Assembly: GCA_039920745.1 (NCBI GenBank)
Contig: JBDSDD010000076.1
Location: 1-64,000, forward strand
Length of the DNA: 64,000 nucleotides
Direction: 5' to 3'
Origin: Scleromatobacter sp039920745
GTDB taxonomy: Bacteria > Pseudomonadota > Gammaproteobacteria > Burkholderiales > Burkholderiaceae_C
The position numbers and the translations under genes were made by a program. Positions 8,590-17,100 of this stretch are shown here, piece after piece. Below the pieces are notes generated by a model, which saw only the letters and a list, made by a program, of their open reading frames with translations, was not told where the DNA came from and did not search any database. Within the stretch, counting starts at the first letter, position 1; the number at the start of each line of letters is the position of its first letter.

Positions 8590-9147
8590 ATGAGCATCCC
8601 CCAACAAACCCGATGGGCCGCGCTGGCCGTGGCCAGCCTGACGGCGTTCAGCGCCCCGGCATGGGCCGAAAAGGTGCATCTCGTGACCTCGCTGGGAGAC
8701 ATCGTGATCGAACTCGACGCGACGAAGGCGCCGAAGTCGGTCGCCAACTTCGAGCAGTACGTCAAGGAAGGCCACTACGATGGCACCGTGTTCCACCGCG
8801 TGATCCCGAACTTCATGATCCAGGGCGGCGGCATGCTGCCCAGCCTCAAGGAAAAGCCCACGCACCCCCCGATCCCGCTCGAGTCGCACAACGGCCTGAC
8901 CAACGTCAAGGGTTCGGTGGCGATGGCGCGCACCAGCGCCCCGAATTCGGCCACGGCGCAGTTCTTCATCAACGTGCAGGACAACGCGTTCCTGGACCAG
9001 GGCGACGGCTACGCCGTGTTCGGCCATGTCGTCTCGGGCATGGACGTCGTCGAGAAGATCAAGCAGGTCGAGACCACCACCAAGGGCCCGTACTCCGACG
9101 TGCCCGTTGCCCCCGTCCTGATCAAGAAAGCCACCCTGGAGAAATAA
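8590..9147 (+). CDS. ppiA: periplasmic peptidyl-prolyl cis-trans isomerase (cyclophilin)
   Basis: The encoded cyclophilin catalyses cis/trans isomerisation of Xaa-Pro bonds in exported proteins. It has 185 residues. A Sec signal peptide with a likely cut after AWA (residues 24-26) precedes a complete bacterial cyclophilin domain, with FHRVIPNFMIQGGG, MARTSAPNSATAQFFIN and the final VEKI region. The start was set at the ATG 10 bases after AAGGAGA (8576-8582), a near-ideal ribosome binding site. A possible -10 hexamer TAGAAT lies at 8555-8560. One base separates its stop from the start of the cytosolic paralogue ppiB, so the two are co-transcribed and probably arose by tandem duplication. Confidence 0.93.
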   Translation: MSIPQQTRWAALAVASLTAFSAPAWAEKVHLVTSLGDIVIELDATKAPKSVANFEQYVKEGHYDGTVFHRVIPNFMIQGGGMLPSLKEKPTHPPIPLESHNGLTNVKGSVAMARTSAPNSATAQFFINVQDNAFLDQGDGYAVFGHVVSGMDVVEKIKQVETTTKGPYSDVPVAPVLIKKATLEK

Positions 9148-9148
9148 C

Positions 9149-9652
9149 ATGACCAAATACGTCAAGCTCACCACCACCAAGGGCGACCTGCGCATCGAGC
9201 TCGATGACGCCAAGTCCCCGGTCTCCGTCGCCAACTTCCTGTCCTATGTGAACAAGGGCTTCTACGACGGCACGATCTTCCACCGCGTCATCCGCAACTT
9301 CATGATCCAGGGCGGCGGGTTCGAGTCGGGCATGAAGCAGAAGCCCGTGGACGCGCCGATCCAGAACGAAGCCAAGAACGGCCTGACCAACGAGAAGTAC
9401 ACGCTGGCGATGGCGCGTACTTCGGACCCGCATTCGGCCACCGGCCAGTTCTTCATCAACACCACCAACAACGGCTTCCTGAACAACGCCGAGGCGCAGG
9501 ACGGCTGGGGCTACGCGGTGTTCGGCAAGGTCGTCGAAGGCCAGTCGGTCGTCGACGATCTGGGCAGCGTCAAGACGGGCCGCAAGGGCTTTCACGACGA
9601 CGTGCCGGTCGATGACATCCAGATCGTCAAGGCCGAGGAAGTCCAGGCTTGA
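9149..9652 (+). CDS. ppiB: cytosolic peptidyl-prolyl cis-trans isomerase B
   Basis: This is a 167-residue cyclophilin without a signal peptide, so a cytosolic prolyl isomerase. The signature FHRVIRNFMIQGGG and the MARTSDPHSATGQFFIN block are intact, and the length is typical of PpiB. It starts 1 bp after the stop of the exported cyclophilin. lpxH follows after 58 bp. In many gammaproteobacteria a ppiB gene likewise sits near lpxH and cysS, and here all three lie within 3 kb. Confidence 0.95.
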   Translation: MTKYVKLTTTKGDLRIELDDAKSPVSVANFLSYVNKGFYDGTIFHRVIRNFMIQGGGFESGMKQKPVDAPIQNEAKNGLTNEKYTLAMARTSDPHSATGQFFINTTNNGFLNNAEAQDGWGYAVFGKVVEGQSVVDDLGSVKTGRKGFHDDVPVDDIQIVKAEEVQA

Positions 9653-9710
9653 TCGACGCCAGACCGCCCGAAGGCGATCGCTGCAGGGTGCGAAGCACAC
9701 AGGTTTCCAG

Positions 9711-10487
9711 ATGACTTTGGCGACCTTCGATTCGGAATTGCGGTTCGGCGACGACATCCACGTCGTCGACTTCATCTCCGATATCCACCTGAGCGAAGCC
9801 ATGCCGGCCACCGCGGCCGCATGGGAGGGCTATATGGCGAGCACGCGGGCCGACGCGGTCTTGCTGCTCGGCGACATCTTCGAGGTGTGGGTGGGCGACG
9901 ACGCCCGCACACGCCCGTTCGAGGCCCGCTGCACGGCGGTGATCGCCGCCACCGCCGCCCGCGTGCCGGTGTGGCTGCAGCACGGCAACCGCGATTTCCT
10001 GATCGGCGCTGAGTTCGCCGCCGCCACCGGCGCGCGGCTGCTGGCCGATCCGGCATCCGTCACGGCGTTCGGCCGCACCCTGTTGCTGACGCACGGCGAC
10101 GAGCTGTGCGTCGACGACATCCCCTACCAGCTGTTTCGCCAGCAGGTGCGCGATCCGGCGTACCAGCAGCAGTTCCTGTCGCAGCCCCTCGAGGCCCGCC
10201 TTGCGCTGGCCGCCAGGATGCGCGCAGCCAGCATGGCGCGCCACGACGAGCCCGTCACCTATGCCGACGTCGACGAGACGATGGCCAAGGAGTGGCTGGC
10301 CCGCCTGGGCACCGATACGATGATCCACGGCCACACCCACCGGCCGGGCACGCAGTTGCGCGAGGGCTGGACGCGTCACGTGCTCAGCGACTGGGACCTG
10401 GACACGCCCGCGCCCGAGGCCCGGCGCGCACAGGTGCTGCGCTGGACGGCCGCGGGCGTCGAGCGCCTGTCGCCGACGCAGGCCTGA
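9711..10487 (+). CDS. lpxH: UDP-2,3-diacylglucosamine hydrolase
   Basis: LpxH is a peripheral inner-membrane calcineurin-type phosphoesterase. It cleaves UDP-2,3-diacylglucosamine to lipid X and UMP, the fourth step of lipid A synthesis. The protein has 258 residues. All the metallophosphoesterase motifs are visible: SDIHLSE (Asp24, His26), GDIFEVWVGDD, HGNRDF, LTHGDELC, and HGHTHRPG near the C-terminus. The ATG at 9711 was chosen because it starts about 20 residues before the first metal motif, as in homologues; upstream in-frame residues overlap ppiB and are not conserved. It is followed after 7 bp by the MtfA-like peptidase gene, so both are in the cyclophilin operon. Confidence 0.95.
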   Translation: MTLATFDSELRFGDDIHVVDFISDIHLSEAMPATAAAWEGYMASTRADAVLLLGDIFEVWVGDDARTRPFEARCTAVIAATAARVPVWLQHGNRDFLIGAEFAAATGARLLADPASVTAFGRTLLLTHGDELCVDDIPYQLFRQQVRDPAYQQQFLSQPLEARLALAARMRAASMARHDEPVTYADVDETMAKEWLARLGTDTMIHGHTHRPGTQLREGWTRHVLSDWDLDTPAPEARRAQVLRWTAAGVERLSPTQA

Positions 10488-10494
10488 GCAAGCG

Positions 10495-11295
10495 GTGAAC
10501 GACGCCTACCGCCCGTGGTGGCGTGCGCCGCTCGCCCGCCTGGGCGCGTGGCGCGAGCAGCGCGCGCTCGAGCGCCGCGCGATCCCCGACGACCTCTGGC
10601 GCCTCACGCTGGCCCGGCTGCCCTTCGTCGCGCGCCTCGACGCCGCCGACCAGGCCGAGTTGCGCCGCCTGTGCAGCCTGTTCCTGGATCGCAAGGAGTT
10701 CCACGGCGTCGGCGGCCTGGAGGTCACCGACGACATGGCGCTGGTGATCGCCGCGCAGGCCTGCCTTCCGGTGCTGCGGCTGGGACTGGACGTCTACGCG
10801 AGCTTCGTCAGCATCCTCGTCCACCCGGAAGGCGCCGTCGCCCCGCGCACCGAGGTCGACGAGGACGGCATCGTCCACGAGTGGGATGACGAGATCGTCG
10901 GCGAGGTGGGGCACGTCGGGCGGCTGATGCTGGCGTGGTCGGACGTGCAGGACGGGACGGAGCTGATGGACGAGGTCTACAACGTCGTGATACACGAATT
11001 CGTCCACGCGATCGACGCCGCCGCCGGCGCGTTCGACGGCGTCCCTCCCCTGCCCGACCGCGCCGCGCGCGACCACTGGATCGACGTGATGGACGCCGCC
11101 TACGGGCAGTTCTGCCAGGATGTGGACGACGGCTACGAGACCGTCGTCGACCCGTATGGCGCCGAGGCGGTCGAGGAGTACTTCGCGGTCGCCGTCGAGG
11201 CCTTCTTCATCGCCCCGGTGCCGTTCCGCCACGAATCGCCGGCGCTGTACGAGCTGTTCGCCGGCTACTTCCAGCAGGACCCGGCCACGCGCTGA
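10495..11295 (+). CDS. mtfA: M90 family zinc metallopeptidase, MtfA-like
   Basis: The family's E. coli member MtfA (YeeI) is a cytosolic zinc peptidase that binds the repressor Mlc and so affects glucose PTS expression. This protein has 266 residues. The zinc-binding HEFVH motif is at residues 167-171. A downstream AVEEYFAVAVEAFF segment supplies the third ligand Glu. The N-terminal region, with DDLWRLTLARLPF and LFLDRKEFHGVGGLEVTD, is typical of the family. The start is a GTG at 10495, 7 bp after lpxH. Mlc itself is not in the window, so the physiological target here is unknown. A terminator at 11386 closes the unit. Confidence 0.88.
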   Translation: MNDAYRPWWRAPLARLGAWREQRALERRAIPDDLWRLTLARLPFVARLDAADQAELRRLCSLFLDRKEFHGVGGLEVTDDMALVIAAQACLPVLRLGLDVYASFVSILVHPEGAVAPRTEVDEDGIVHEWDDEIVGEVGHVGRLMLAWSDVQDGTELMDEVYNVVIHEFVHAIDAAAGAFDGVPPLPDRAARDHWIDVMDAAYGQFCQDVDDGYETVVDPYGAEAVEEYFAVAVEAFFIAPVPFRHESPALYELFAGYFQQDPATR

Positions 11296-11385
11296 GGACA
11301 CCGCGGTCATCGGCGCGCCCACCGTCAAGAGCACCTGCAACCTCGGCGGGGGCGGCAACATCGCCCGAGCATTCACCCGCCCTGC

Positions 11386-11411
11386 AGAGGCCCGCCGTGT
11401 GCGGGCTCTTT
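11386..11411 (+). terminator. terminator of the ppiA-ppiB-lpxH-mtfA unit
   Basis: GC-rich stem GCCCGC/GCGGGC, extended outward past one bulged base by AGA/TCT, with a 5-base loop and a short T run. It lies 90 bp after the mtfA stop and before the TPR gene. Confidence 0.6.
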
Positions 11412-11492
11412 GCATGGCGGCTGCGCGATACTCCCCTCGCAGTTCCGGCAGCGTACCGACCGGACGTCACAATGATGAACGGGGAGGACGAC

Positions 11493-12263
11493 ATGAAGAC
11501 AACGATGGTTGCGGTCGTGCTGATCGCGCTGACGGTCGGTGCACAGGCCGGCGAACTGGCCTCGGCAAAGGCGGCGTCCACACCCGCATCGGGTGGCATG
11601 ACGATCAACCTCGGGAGCACTGACGACAAGCGGGACGTCGCCGACAAAGCCGTGCTCGACCAGGCCGTGACGCTGATCGCCTCGCACCGGGCGCAGGACG
11701 CGCTGGACCTGCTCGATCCGCTGGTGACCACGCTGGAGGCCCGCTATAAGGACAGGCCAGAGAAGCTCTATTGCTCGCACGGCACCGCGGAGACGCTGTT
11801 CTACATGGTCTCGGCCAGCGTCGACGACAAGGGGGCCGTCGCCCTCGACTACCCATTCTGCGATGCCTATTTCATGCGCGGCTTCGCCGAGATCGACCTC
11901 GGCCGCCACGCCAAGGCCGAGGCGGACTACGCCCACGCTCTGGCGCTGGCGCCCAACTACCCGCACTACCTGTCCGAGATGGCTGAGCTCTACTCGATGC
12001 ACCACGACTGGGCCGGCGCGCTGAAGTACTACACCCGGGCCCGCGAGGACGCCCCGGTCTATTCGCCCGAGGGCAAGGCCAACTTCGAACTCGGACGCGC
12101 CTTGCGTGGTATCGGCTACGTCGACGTCGAGCTCGGCAACCTCGACGAGGCCGAAGCGATGTACCGCCGCTGCCTGGAGATCGACCCCAAGGACCAGAAG
12201 GCCCGCGGCGAACTCGGCTACGTCCTGAACCTCAAGGCCAGGCAGGTCGGCCTGGGGAAGTAG
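11493..12263 (+). CDS. periplasmic tetratricopeptide repeat protein
   Basis: This encodes 256 residues. Residues 1-19 form a Sec signal peptide with a cut after GAQA. The mature protein has TPR-type helices; the clearest repeats are CDAYFMRGFAEIDLGRHAKA, a following ALALAPNYPHYLSEMAELY, and a final AEAMYRRCLEIDPKDQKA. TPR modules bind other proteins and have no catalysis of their own. The ATG at 11493 follows a strong GGGGAGG site at 11481-11487. It is a single-gene unit between two terminators and is convergent with clpA. I cannot assign a partner. Confidence 0.8.
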   Translation: MKTTMVAVVLIALTVGAQAGELASAKAASTPASGGMTINLGSTDDKRDVADKAVLDQAVTLIASHRAQDALDLLDPLVTTLEARYKDRPEKLYCSHGTAETLFYMVSASVDDKGAVALDYPFCDAYFMRGFAEIDLGRHAKAEADYAHALALAPNYPHYLSEMAELYSMHHDWAGALKYYTRAREDAPVYSPEGKANFELGRALRGIGYVDVELGNLDEAEAMYRRCLEIDPKDQKARGELGYVLNLKARQVGLGK

Positions 12264-12307
12264 CCGGCGCGACCCAGCCCGCCTTCAGCGGCCCGCCAGA
12301 AAGGAAA

Positions 12308-12340
12308 AAGCCCGCCGAGACTCGCGTCCCGCCGGGCTTT
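12308..12340. terminator. bidirectional terminator between the TPR gene and clpA
   Basis: The arms AAAGCCCG and CGGGCTTT form an 8-bp stem. On the minus strand the stem runs into TTTTTCCTTT, so it ends the clpA transcript well. On the plus strand the T run is only three bases. It sits midway between the convergent stops at 12263 and 12359. Confidence 0.8.
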
Positions 12341-12358
12341 CGGTGCTGGAAAACAGCG

Positions 12359-14665
12359 TCAGATCGCCGCGGCTTCCGCCTTCGGCTTGTCCGCCTTGCC
12401 ACCCGACTGGATGTCGAGCACGGTCTCGCCCTTGTCGTCGACGTCCACGCTCAGGCGGCCGCCATCGACCAGGCGGCCGAACAGCAGCTCGTCGGCCAGT
12501 GCACGACGGATCGTGTCCTGGATCAGGCGCTGCATCGGGCGCGCGCCCATCAGCGGGTCGAAGCCCTTCTTGCCCAGGTGCTTGCGCAGGGCGTCGGAGA
12601 ACGTGACGTCGACCTTCTTCTCGGCCAGTTGCGCCTCGAGCTGCAGCAGGAACTTGTCGACCACGCGCAGGATGATCTCCTCGTCGATCGCACGGAAGTT
12701 GACGATCGCGTCCAGGCGATTGCGGAACTCCGGCGTGAACATGCGCTTGATGTCACCCATCTCGTCGCCTTGCTGGCGCGAGTTGGTGAAGCCGATCGTC
12801 GCCTTGCTCATGGTCTCGGCGCCCGCGTTGGTGGTCATGATGATGATCACGTTGCGGAAGTCGGACTTGCGGCCGTTGTTGTCGGTCAGCGTCCCGTGGT
12901 CCATGACCTGCAGCAGCACGTTGAAGACGTCCGGATGCGCCTTCTCGATCTCGTCGAGCAGCAGCACGCAGTGCGGCTTCTTGGTGATCTGCTCGGTCAG
13001 CAGGCCGCCCTGGTCAAAGCCCACGTAGCCCGGAGGCGCGCCGATCAACCGACTGACGGCGTGGCGCTCCATGTACTCCGACATGTCGAAGCGGATCAGG
13101 TCGATGCCCAGGATGAAAGCGAGCTGCTTGGCGACCTCCGTCTTGCCGACTCCGGTGGGGCCCGAAAACAGGAACGAGCCGATCGGCTTGTCCGGCTTGC
13201 CGAGGCCAGAACGGGCCATCTTGATCGCCGCGGCGAGCGCGTCGATGGCTGGCTCCTGGCCGAACACCACGCTCTTGAGGTCGCGGTCGATCGTGCGCAG
13301 CTTGTCGCGGTCGTCCGAGGTCACGCTGGCGGGCGGGATGCGGGCGATCTTGGCCACGATGTCTTCGACTTCTGCGCGGGTGATCGTCTTCTTCTGGCGG
13401 CTCTTGGGCAGGATGCGCTGCGCAGCACCGGCCTCGTCGATGACATCGATCGCCTTGTCGGGCAGGTGGCGGTCGTTGATGTACTTGGCTGACAGCTCCG
13501 CCGCGGCCTGCAGGGCGCCGATTGCGTACTTGACGCTGTGGTGCTCCTCGAAGCGCGACTTGAGGCCCTTGAGGATCTCGACGGTCTGCTCGACGGTGGG
13601 CTCGTTGACGTCGACCTTCTGGAAACGACGCGACAGCGCCGCATCCTTCTCGAAGATGCCCCGGTACTCGGTGAACGTCGTCGCGCCGATGCACTTCATC
13701 GAGCCGTTGGACAGCGCCGGCTTGAGCAGGTTGCTGGCGTCCAGCGTGCCGCCCGACGCGGCGCCCGCGCCGATCAGCGTGTGGATCTCGTCGATGAACA
13801 GCACGGCACGCGGCTGATCCTTGAGCTGCTTGAGCACGCCCTTGAGGCGTTGCTCGAAGTCGCCACGGTACTTGGTGCCGGCCAGCAGCGCACCCATGTC
13901 CAGCGAGTAGACGACCGCGTCGGCCAGCACGTCGGGCACCTCGTTCTGCGTGATGCGCCAGGCCAGGCCCTCGGCGATGGCCGTCTTGCCGACGCCGGCT
14001 TCGCCGACCAGCAGCGGGTTGTTCTTGCGCCGGCGGCACAGGATCTGGATGACGCGCTCGACCTCGTGCTCGCGCCCGATCAGCGGATCGATCTTGCCGT
14101 CGCGGGCGAGCTGGTTCAGGTTCTGCGTGAACTGATCCAGTGGCGAGCCCTTGCCTTCGCCGCCCTCGTCTTTCTCGGCCTGTTCGCCACCCGTCTCGCC
14201 GCTGGCCTTGGGCGGTTCCGGTGGATCGGACTTCTTGATGCCGTGGGCGATGTAGTTGACGACGTCCAGGCGCGTGACGCCCTGCTGGTGCAGGTAGTAC
14301 ACGGCATGGGAATCCTTCTCGCCGAAGATCGCCACGAGCACATTGGCGCCGGTGACTTCCTTCTTGCCGCCGCCGGTGGACTGCACGTGCATGATCGCGC
14401 GCTGGATCACGCGCTGGAATCCCAGCGTGGGCTGCGTGTCGACTTCTTCCGAGCCGCCCACCGTGGGCGTGTTCTCGCGAATGAACGTCGACAGGCTCTT
14501 CCTCAGATCCTCGATGTTGGCTGCGCAGGCGCGCAGCACTTCGGCGGCAGACGGGTTGTCCAGCAACGCCAGCAGCAGGTGCTCGACGGTGATGAATTCA
14601 TGCCGCTGCTGCCGCGCTTCGACAAACGCCATGTGCAGGCTGACTTCCAGTTCTTGCGCAATCAT
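12359..14665 (-). CDS. clpA: ATP-dependent Clp protease ATP-binding subunit ClpA
   Basis: ClpA is the hexameric AAA+ unfoldase that feeds substrates to ClpP, including N-degron proteins delivered by ClpS. It has 768 residues. The N domain starts MIAQELEVSLHMAF and binds ClpS. Two AAA+ modules follow, with Walker A motifs GEAGVGKTA (first) and GPTGVGKTE (second) and Walker B motifs VLFIDEIH and VLLLDEIEKAHPD. Between them there is no long middle coiled-coil, which separates ClpA from ClpB. The start at 14665 overlaps the clpS stop by 4 bp (ATGA), so the two are translationally coupled. clpP is not in the window. Confidence 0.97.
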   Translation of the reverse strand: MIAQELEVSLHMAFVEARQQRHEFITVEHLLLALLDNPSAAEVLRACAANIEDLRKSLSTFIRENTPTVGGSEEVDTQPTLGFQRVIQRAIMHVQSTGGGKKEVTGANVLVAIFGEKDSHAVYYLHQQGVTRLDVVNYIAHGIKKSDPPEPPKASGETGGEQAEKDEGGEGKGSPLDQFTQNLNQLARDGKIDPLIGREHEVERVIQILCRRRKNNPLLVGEAGVGKTAIAEGLAWRITQNEVPDVLADAVVYSLDMGALLAGTKYRGDFEQRLKGVLKQLKDQPRAVLFIDEIHTLIGAGAASGGTLDASNLLKPALSNGSMKCIGATTFTEYRGIFEKDAALSRRFQKVDVNEPTVEQTVEILKGLKSRFEEHHSVKYAIGALQAAAELSAKYINDRHLPDKAIDVIDEAGAAQRILPKSRQKKTITRAEVEDIVAKIARIPPASVTSDDRDKLRTIDRDLKSVVFGQEPAIDALAAAIKMARSGLGKPDKPIGSFLFSGPTGVGKTEVAKQLAFILGIDLIRFDMSEYMERHAVSRLIGAPPGYVGFDQGGLLTEQITKKPHCVLLLDEIEKAHPDVFNVLLQVMDHGTLTDNNGRKSDFRNVIIIMTTNAGAETMSKATIGFTNSRQQGDEMGDIKRMFTPEFRNRLDAIVNFRAIDEEIILRVVDKFLLQLEAQLAEKKVDVTFSDALRKHLGKKGFDPLMGARPMQRLIQDTIRRALADELLFGRLVDGGRLSVDVDDKGETVLDIQSGGKADKPKAEAAAI

Positions 14666-15021
14666 GCGGCCTCCATAATGCATTGAAGCGGGTGTCCGTA
14701 GCGACGTGCGGCGGCCAGCACCAACTCGACCTTCGTGGCGGCGATGTCCTTGGTGAACAGTCCGCACACGCCACGACCTTCATGGTGAATCTTCAACATG
14801 ATCTGCGTGGAGGTTTCGAGGTCCAACTTGAAATATTCCTGCAGCACCATGACGACGAATTCCATCGGAGTGAAGTCGTCATTGAGCAGCACCACCTGGT
14901 ACATGCGGGGCGGCTTGGTGCGTGCAGCTTTGCGTTCTGCCACCACGGAGCCCTGACCCGAATCCGGAAGGATCGGCTTGGGCAGCGCGGGCGGCGGCGG
15001 TGGAGGGTTTTCCTCGGGCAT
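14662..15021 (-). CDS. clpS: ClpA adaptor protein ClpS
   Basis: ClpS binds proteins with Leu, Phe, Tyr or Trp at the N-terminus and hands them to ClpA. It has 119 residues. A disordered Pro-rich N-terminal extension (residues 6-16) is followed by the compact core, with YQVVLLNDDFTPMEFVV, the MLKIHHEGRGVCGLF segment and EL..AARRYGHPL. The Asn-Asp-Asp-Phe and His-His residues form the N-degron pocket. The gene overlaps clpA by 4 bp. On the minus strand TATAGA lies about 10 bases before the ATG and might be a -10, but no -35 is clear. Confidence 0.96.
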   Translation of the reverse strand: MPEENPPPPPPALPKPILPDSGQGSVVAERKAARTKPPRMYQVVLLNDDFTPMEFVVMVLQEYFKLDLETSTQIMLKIHHEGRGVCGLFTKDIAATKVELVLAAARRYGHPLQCIMEAA

Positions 15022-15349
15022 GAATTGATTCTATAGACTCGCGCACGTCTGGGCACGATGACAGATATCGTCGCCTTGACGGGGTGTAGAGCATTGCCGA
15101 ATAAGCTTTGCTCAGAGCACGCATTTCGGGACGACGCGGATCATTTCAAGACGAGCGTACTGGACAACTTGCGCTGGCACCCCCGGCGGCCGGCAAGACC
15201 GGGCTGGCGGGAGGCGACGAGCGGTGCGCATGACCCCAAGGTAGCACGTCGCACGGGCAAGTTGGCTCAGTGTTGCAACGGCGGGACGTCGATTTTTGCC
15301 GTCTCACGACGCCCGTCCACTGCCCCCGGGGCGCCCCCCCGCGGGCGCG
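15022..15349. other. intergenic region upstream of clpS
   Basis: This 328-bp gap lies between the clpS start and the stop of the ParB-like gene, both on the minus strand. It should contain the clpS-clpA promoter. In other proteobacteria a cold-shock gene often lies here, but no such gene is present. A G/C-homopolymer-rich tract sits at 15320-15360. No RNA gene or clear terminator is visible. Confidence 0.5.
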
Positions 15350-16168
15350 TCACGCGCCCAGGCGGGCCTGGAGCTCGGCCACCTGGCCGCGCAGGTACTC
15401 GTTCTCGGCGGTCAGTTGGGCCACCTTGTCTTGCAGCGCCTGCACCTCGGTCGTCGGGCGCTGGCTGGCCTCGTCGCGCGGCTTCTTGGTCGCGTCGCGG
15501 ACGCGCTTCGCCGCCAGCTTGAGCTCGTCCTTGCCGGCGCTGACCGCCGCGACCTGCTCCTGCATCGGCAGCCCGGCCACGGCCGCGGCCGCGCTGAGCG
15601 AGATCGTGCCCGCGCGCACTGCCGCCACCAGCTCCGGCGCCGCCTGTTTCTGGATCTTCTCGATCATCGTCACCTGGCTGGGCGTGAGCTTGGCGGCCTT
15701 GGCGACCGCCTCGCGCGACTTCAACAGCGGCTCCGCCGCCACGGCCGGCTCGCCGTCGATGGGCCCCATGGCTTCGGGCTGCGCCTCGCCGCGCACCTCG
15801 GCACGCAGGTGCGCGTCCTTGGCCGCGGCCTTGGCGGCCGCCTGGCGCTCGGCGACGATCTCCTTCTTTCGCAGCGCGAGAACGCCGCGCTGGAAGTCGG
15901 ACACGCTGCGCCGGCCCAGGTGCTGGTCGATCATCCAAAGGTGGACGTCGTCGATCGAACGGAAGCGCGTGTTCTGCACCGTGTTGAACGGCAGGCCGTG
16001 CTTCAGGCACAGGCCGTAGCGGTTGTGCCCGTCCACCAGCACGTCGCCCCACAGCACCAGCGCATCACGGCAGCCCTCGGCCAGAAGACTGCGTTCCAGA
16101 GCGTCGTGCTCGTCTGGCGTCAGCGGGTCGATGTAGGTCTTGAGGTCTTCCTGGACGACGATGTTCAC
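15350..16168 (-). CDS. ParB-like nuclease-fold protein (orphan)
   Basis: This encodes 272 residues. The N-terminal part resembles the ParB/Sulfiredoxin-type domain: a segment with DVLVDGHNRYGLCLKHG (about residues 42-58) corresponds to the DGHHRY/GERR region that in ParB binds CTP or acts on DNA. A helical region then includes SREAVAKAAKLTPSQVTMIEKI, like the ParB helix-turn-helix. The C-terminus ends in a Glu/Leu-rich coiled-coil (EVQALQDKVAQLTAENEYL). There is no parA neighbour and no parS sequence that I can see, so this is not the chromosome partition gene itself. Annotation pipelines tend to label such proteins plasmid replication/partition related. The start is GTG. A role in transcription or DNA binding is possible. 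Confidence 0.65.
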   Translation of the reverse strand: MNIVVQEDLKTYIDPLTPDEHDALERSLLAEGCRDALVLWGDVLVDGHNRYGLCLKHGLPFNTVQNTRFRSIDDVHLWMIDQHLGRRSVSDFQRGVLALRKKEIVAERQAAAKAAAKDAHLRAEVRGEAQPEAMGPIDGEPAVAAEPLLKSREAVAKAAKLTPSQVTMIEKIQKQAAPELVAAVRAGTISLSAAAAVAGLPMQEQVAAVSAGKDELKLAAKRVRDATKKPRDEASQRPTTEVQALQDKVAQLTAENEYLRGQVAELQARLGA

Positions 16169-16210
16169 GGTGCGGATCTGGGGGTACGAGTGCGGGTTCG
16201 CAAGACGCGA

Positions 16211-16231
16211 AGGCCCGCACGGGGCGGGCCT
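16211..16231 (-). terminator. GC hairpin after the ParB-like/M50-like gene junction
   Basis: A perfect 8-bp stem AGGCCCGC/GCGGGCCT with a 5-base loop lies 25 bp past the stop of the minus-strand membrane gene. There is no T run, so it may be a weak terminator or a processing or pause site. Confidence 0.35.
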
Positions 16232-16255
16232 GTCGGTCGGGGGCAGGCGCCCATC

Positions 16256-17014
16256 TTAACGTTCGACCAGCACGTCGCCTGCCAGGCGGCGCCGCTGCAG
16301 CCTCAATACCCCGGCGCCCCAAGCCAGCGCGAGCAGCACGATGCCCAAGCCCAGCGCATGGGTCAACGCGCCGATGCGCTGCGCCCGGTGGAGCAGGTTC
16401 ATGGAATCGAACAGGTAAATCCAGTCGTGGAAGCTGTCGCCGCCCGTCCCGCCGCCCAGCAAGGTCAGCTGCGGCTCCCAGGCGTCGTACATATAGGGTG
16501 CGACGTCCAGCACCGAGACGCCGAACAGCCACAGCCCGATGGCTGCGCCGAAAGGATCCCGGTTCTTCCACAGCAGCGCGCCGCCCAGGATCACGGGCAT
16601 CGACAACTGGCCCAGCGTGCCGCCCAGCACACCCGCCCATTCGCCGAACAGCCGAAAGATCACGTGACCCGCCTCGTGGAAGATCAGCAGCGGCAGGTGG
16701 ATGAACGAACGCATGATCTCTCCGTCGCGGTAGTCCAGCCAGCACAGGCGCAGACCCCACAGCGCGAAGGCCGCGAGCAGCCCGACCCGCATCTTGAACG
16801 CCGTCGCGTCGACCCGGTCAGGCACGTGCCAGAGCCACGCGCGCAGCCAGCCCTCCTCGTCGGCCTCTCGGACGACCTCATTGATGACCACCAGGTCGCG
16901 CTCCGGTGCCGCGCCCACCCGGGCCAGGATCACGCCGCACGCCAGGCATTCGGCGGGGAACGCCTGCTCGACGGGCAGCGGCGAATGACCGCATTTGGGG
17001 CAACGCTCATGCAT
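16256..17014 (-). CDS. zinc-ribbon membrane protein with HEAGH metalloprotease motif
   Basis: This encodes 252 residues and is unusual in combining two zinc motifs. A zinc ribbon, CPKCG at residues 5-9 and CLACG at 23-27, is followed by several hydrophobic segments (about 77-93, 133-152, 160-170 and 215-235). The first of these is followed by FHEAGH at residues 112-117, inside a hydrophobic stretch (HLPLLIFHEAGHVIFRLFG). HExxH embedded in membrane is the mark of site-2 (M50) intramembrane proteases. A conserved second motif, such as the NxxPxxxLDG of classical M50 enzymes, is not clear; SVLDVAPYMYDAW around residue 170 may supply the third ligand. Possible substrates are membrane-bound regulators. 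The coding frame is secure, the activity inferred. Confidence 0.6.
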   Translation of the reverse strand: MHERCPKCGHSPLPVEQAFPAECLACGVILARVGAAPERDLVVINEVVREADEEGWLRAWLWHVPDRVDATAFKMRVGLLAAFALWGLRLCWLDYRDGEIMRSFIHLPLLIFHEAGHVIFRLFGEWAGVLGGTLGQLSMPVILGGALLWKNRDPFGAAIGLWLFGVSVLDVAPYMYDAWEPQLTLLGGGTGGDSFHDWIYLFDSMNLLHRAQRIGALTHALGLGIVLLALAWGAGVLRLQRRRLAGDVLVER

Positions 17015-17100
17015 GAGCTGAGTCTAGGGCCGCGCACCGGCCTGCGACCGTGGCGCCTGCAAATCGATCGTATCCAGCACACCCATTTGAAACAGTCCCG

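Noticed and set aside
15058..15522. Cold-shock protein gene near clpS
   Set aside because: The expected gene would be divergent from clpS, but the open frames here show no cold-shock RNP motifs.
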